NCBI GenBank assembly: GCA_050743145.1 | Contig: JBOGDU010000168.1 | Coordinates: forward strand, 1-8,240 | Origin: DASRTE01 sp050743145 | GTDB lineage: Bacteria; Actinomycetota; Actinomycetes; Jiangellales; Jiangellaceae | Direction: 5' to 3' | Length of the DNA: 8,240 bases | Part shown: positions 7,715 to 8,240 of the stretch, one piece after another | Numbering within the stretch: the stretch's first letter is position 1 | Layout of the letters: each line of letters starts with the position of its first letter | Made by a program: the position numbers and the translations under genes | Notes under the pieces: generated by a model | Seen by the model: only the letters and a program-made list of their open reading frames with translations | Database searches by the model: none | What the model was told of the DNA's origin: nothing

Positions 7715-8240
7715 TTCTCGCCCTTCTCGTCGTCGACGATCTCGGCCTCCACGACGTCCTCCTCGGCGCCCGAGGCCGCGCCCTCAGCGGCACCTGCGCC
7801 GGCGTCGGCGCCTGCGGCCGAGTCGTCGGGCGAGCCGCCGCCAGCGGTGTCCGACGGCGTCGCGGTGGCATACATCGCCGCTCCCAACGCCTGGCTCGCG
7901 GTGGCGAGCCGCTCGGTGCCGGACTTGATCGCCGCGTCGTCGTTGCCCTCGAGCGCCTTCTTCAGGTCGGCCAGCGCCGAGTCGACGTCGGAGCGGACCT
8001 CGGCGGACAGGGTGCCTACCTTCTCGGCGTTGTCGCCCAGGAACTTCTCGGTCTGGTAGACCAGCCCTTCGGCCTGGTTGCGCGTCTCGGCGGCGTCGCG
8101 GCGGGCGCGGTCCTCCTCGGCGTACTCCTCGGCCTCGCGCATCATCCGCTCGATGTCCTCCTTGGGCAGGGACGAGCCGCCCGTGACCGTCATCGACTGC
8201 TCCTTACCCGTGCCCAGGTCCTTCGCGGACACGTGCATGA
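7711..8240 (-). CDS. dnaK: DnaK (Hsp70), C-terminal part only (5' end beyond right edge)
   Basis: About 175 C-terminal residues are visible. They begin in the last strands of the substrate-binding beta domain (HVSAKDLGTGKEQSMTVTGG). The helical lid follows (PKEDIERMMREAEEYAEED through about residue 122), then a flexible Ala/Gly/Ser/Asp-rich linker and the acidic end VVEAEIVDDEKGEK. The Met at 8238 is internal (normal DnaK reads G-I-x-H-V-S-A-K-D here), so it is not the start. The ATPase domain, most of the peptide-binding cleft and the operon promoter, which would be expected to carry HAIR sites, are outside the window. DnaK is the central Hsp70 and also the HspR co-repressor in actinobacteria. 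Its TGA overlaps the grpE GTG. Confidence 0.97.
   Translation of the reverse strand, partial: MHVSAKDLGTGKEQSMTVTGGSSLPKEDIERMMREAEEYAEEDRARRDAAETRNQAEGLVYQTEKFLGDNAEKVGTLSAEVRSDVDSALADLKKALEGNDDAAIKSGTERLATASQALGAAMYATATPSDTAGGGSPDDSAAGADAGAGAAEGAASGAEEDVVEAEIVDDEKGEK

Overview
The window looks like chromosomal DNA of a high-GC actinobacterium. GC content is very high, third codon positions are almost all G or C, and the heat-shock genes have the actinobacterial order dnaK-grpE-dnaJ-hspR, with an HspR-type repressor and a HAIR operator in place of HrcA/CIRCE. I cannot place it below class level from sequence alone. Most of it is ordinary chaperone machinery, and I see no defence or secretion system or other dedicated novel system.

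Layout, left to right. (1) Positions 1-127 hold the 3' tail of an IS3-family transposase on the + strand and the probable right end of that insertion sequence. About 220 bases with no convincing gene follow. (2) Positions 349-786 (+) encode a small hypothetical protein with an Arg-rich N-terminus and a KOW/SH3-like C-terminal module. It converges on clpB, with 13 bp between the two stops. (3) Positions 800-3388 (-) encode ClpB, the Hsp100 disaggregase. (4) The 129-bp divergent spacer 3389-3517 carries a perfect HspR operator (HAIR) at 3442-3464. (5) Positions 3518-4903 (+) encode an FAD-binding oxidase of the D-lactate/D-2-hydroxyglutarate dehydrogenase type. (6) The 122-bp spacer 4904-5025 contains an 81-base nested inverted repeat built from five TTCACCA/TGGTGAA units with near-helical spacing. 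It is the most unusual structure here. (7) Positions 5026-5436 (+) encode a small protein with four predicted membrane helices. (8) Positions 5457-8240 (-) carry the end of the dnaK operon in reverse: hspR, dnaJ, grpE and the 3' part of dnaK, whose start and promoter lie beyond the right edge.

How the parts work together. DnaK, DnaJ and GrpE form the Hsp70 cycle, and ClpB works with them to pull proteins out of aggregates. HspR, encoded last in the dnaK operon, is expected to repress both its own operon and clpB through HAIR sites when DnaK is free, giving a feedback loop. The HAIR site between clpB and the FAD oxidase could also place the oxidase under HspR. That is an inference from geometry.
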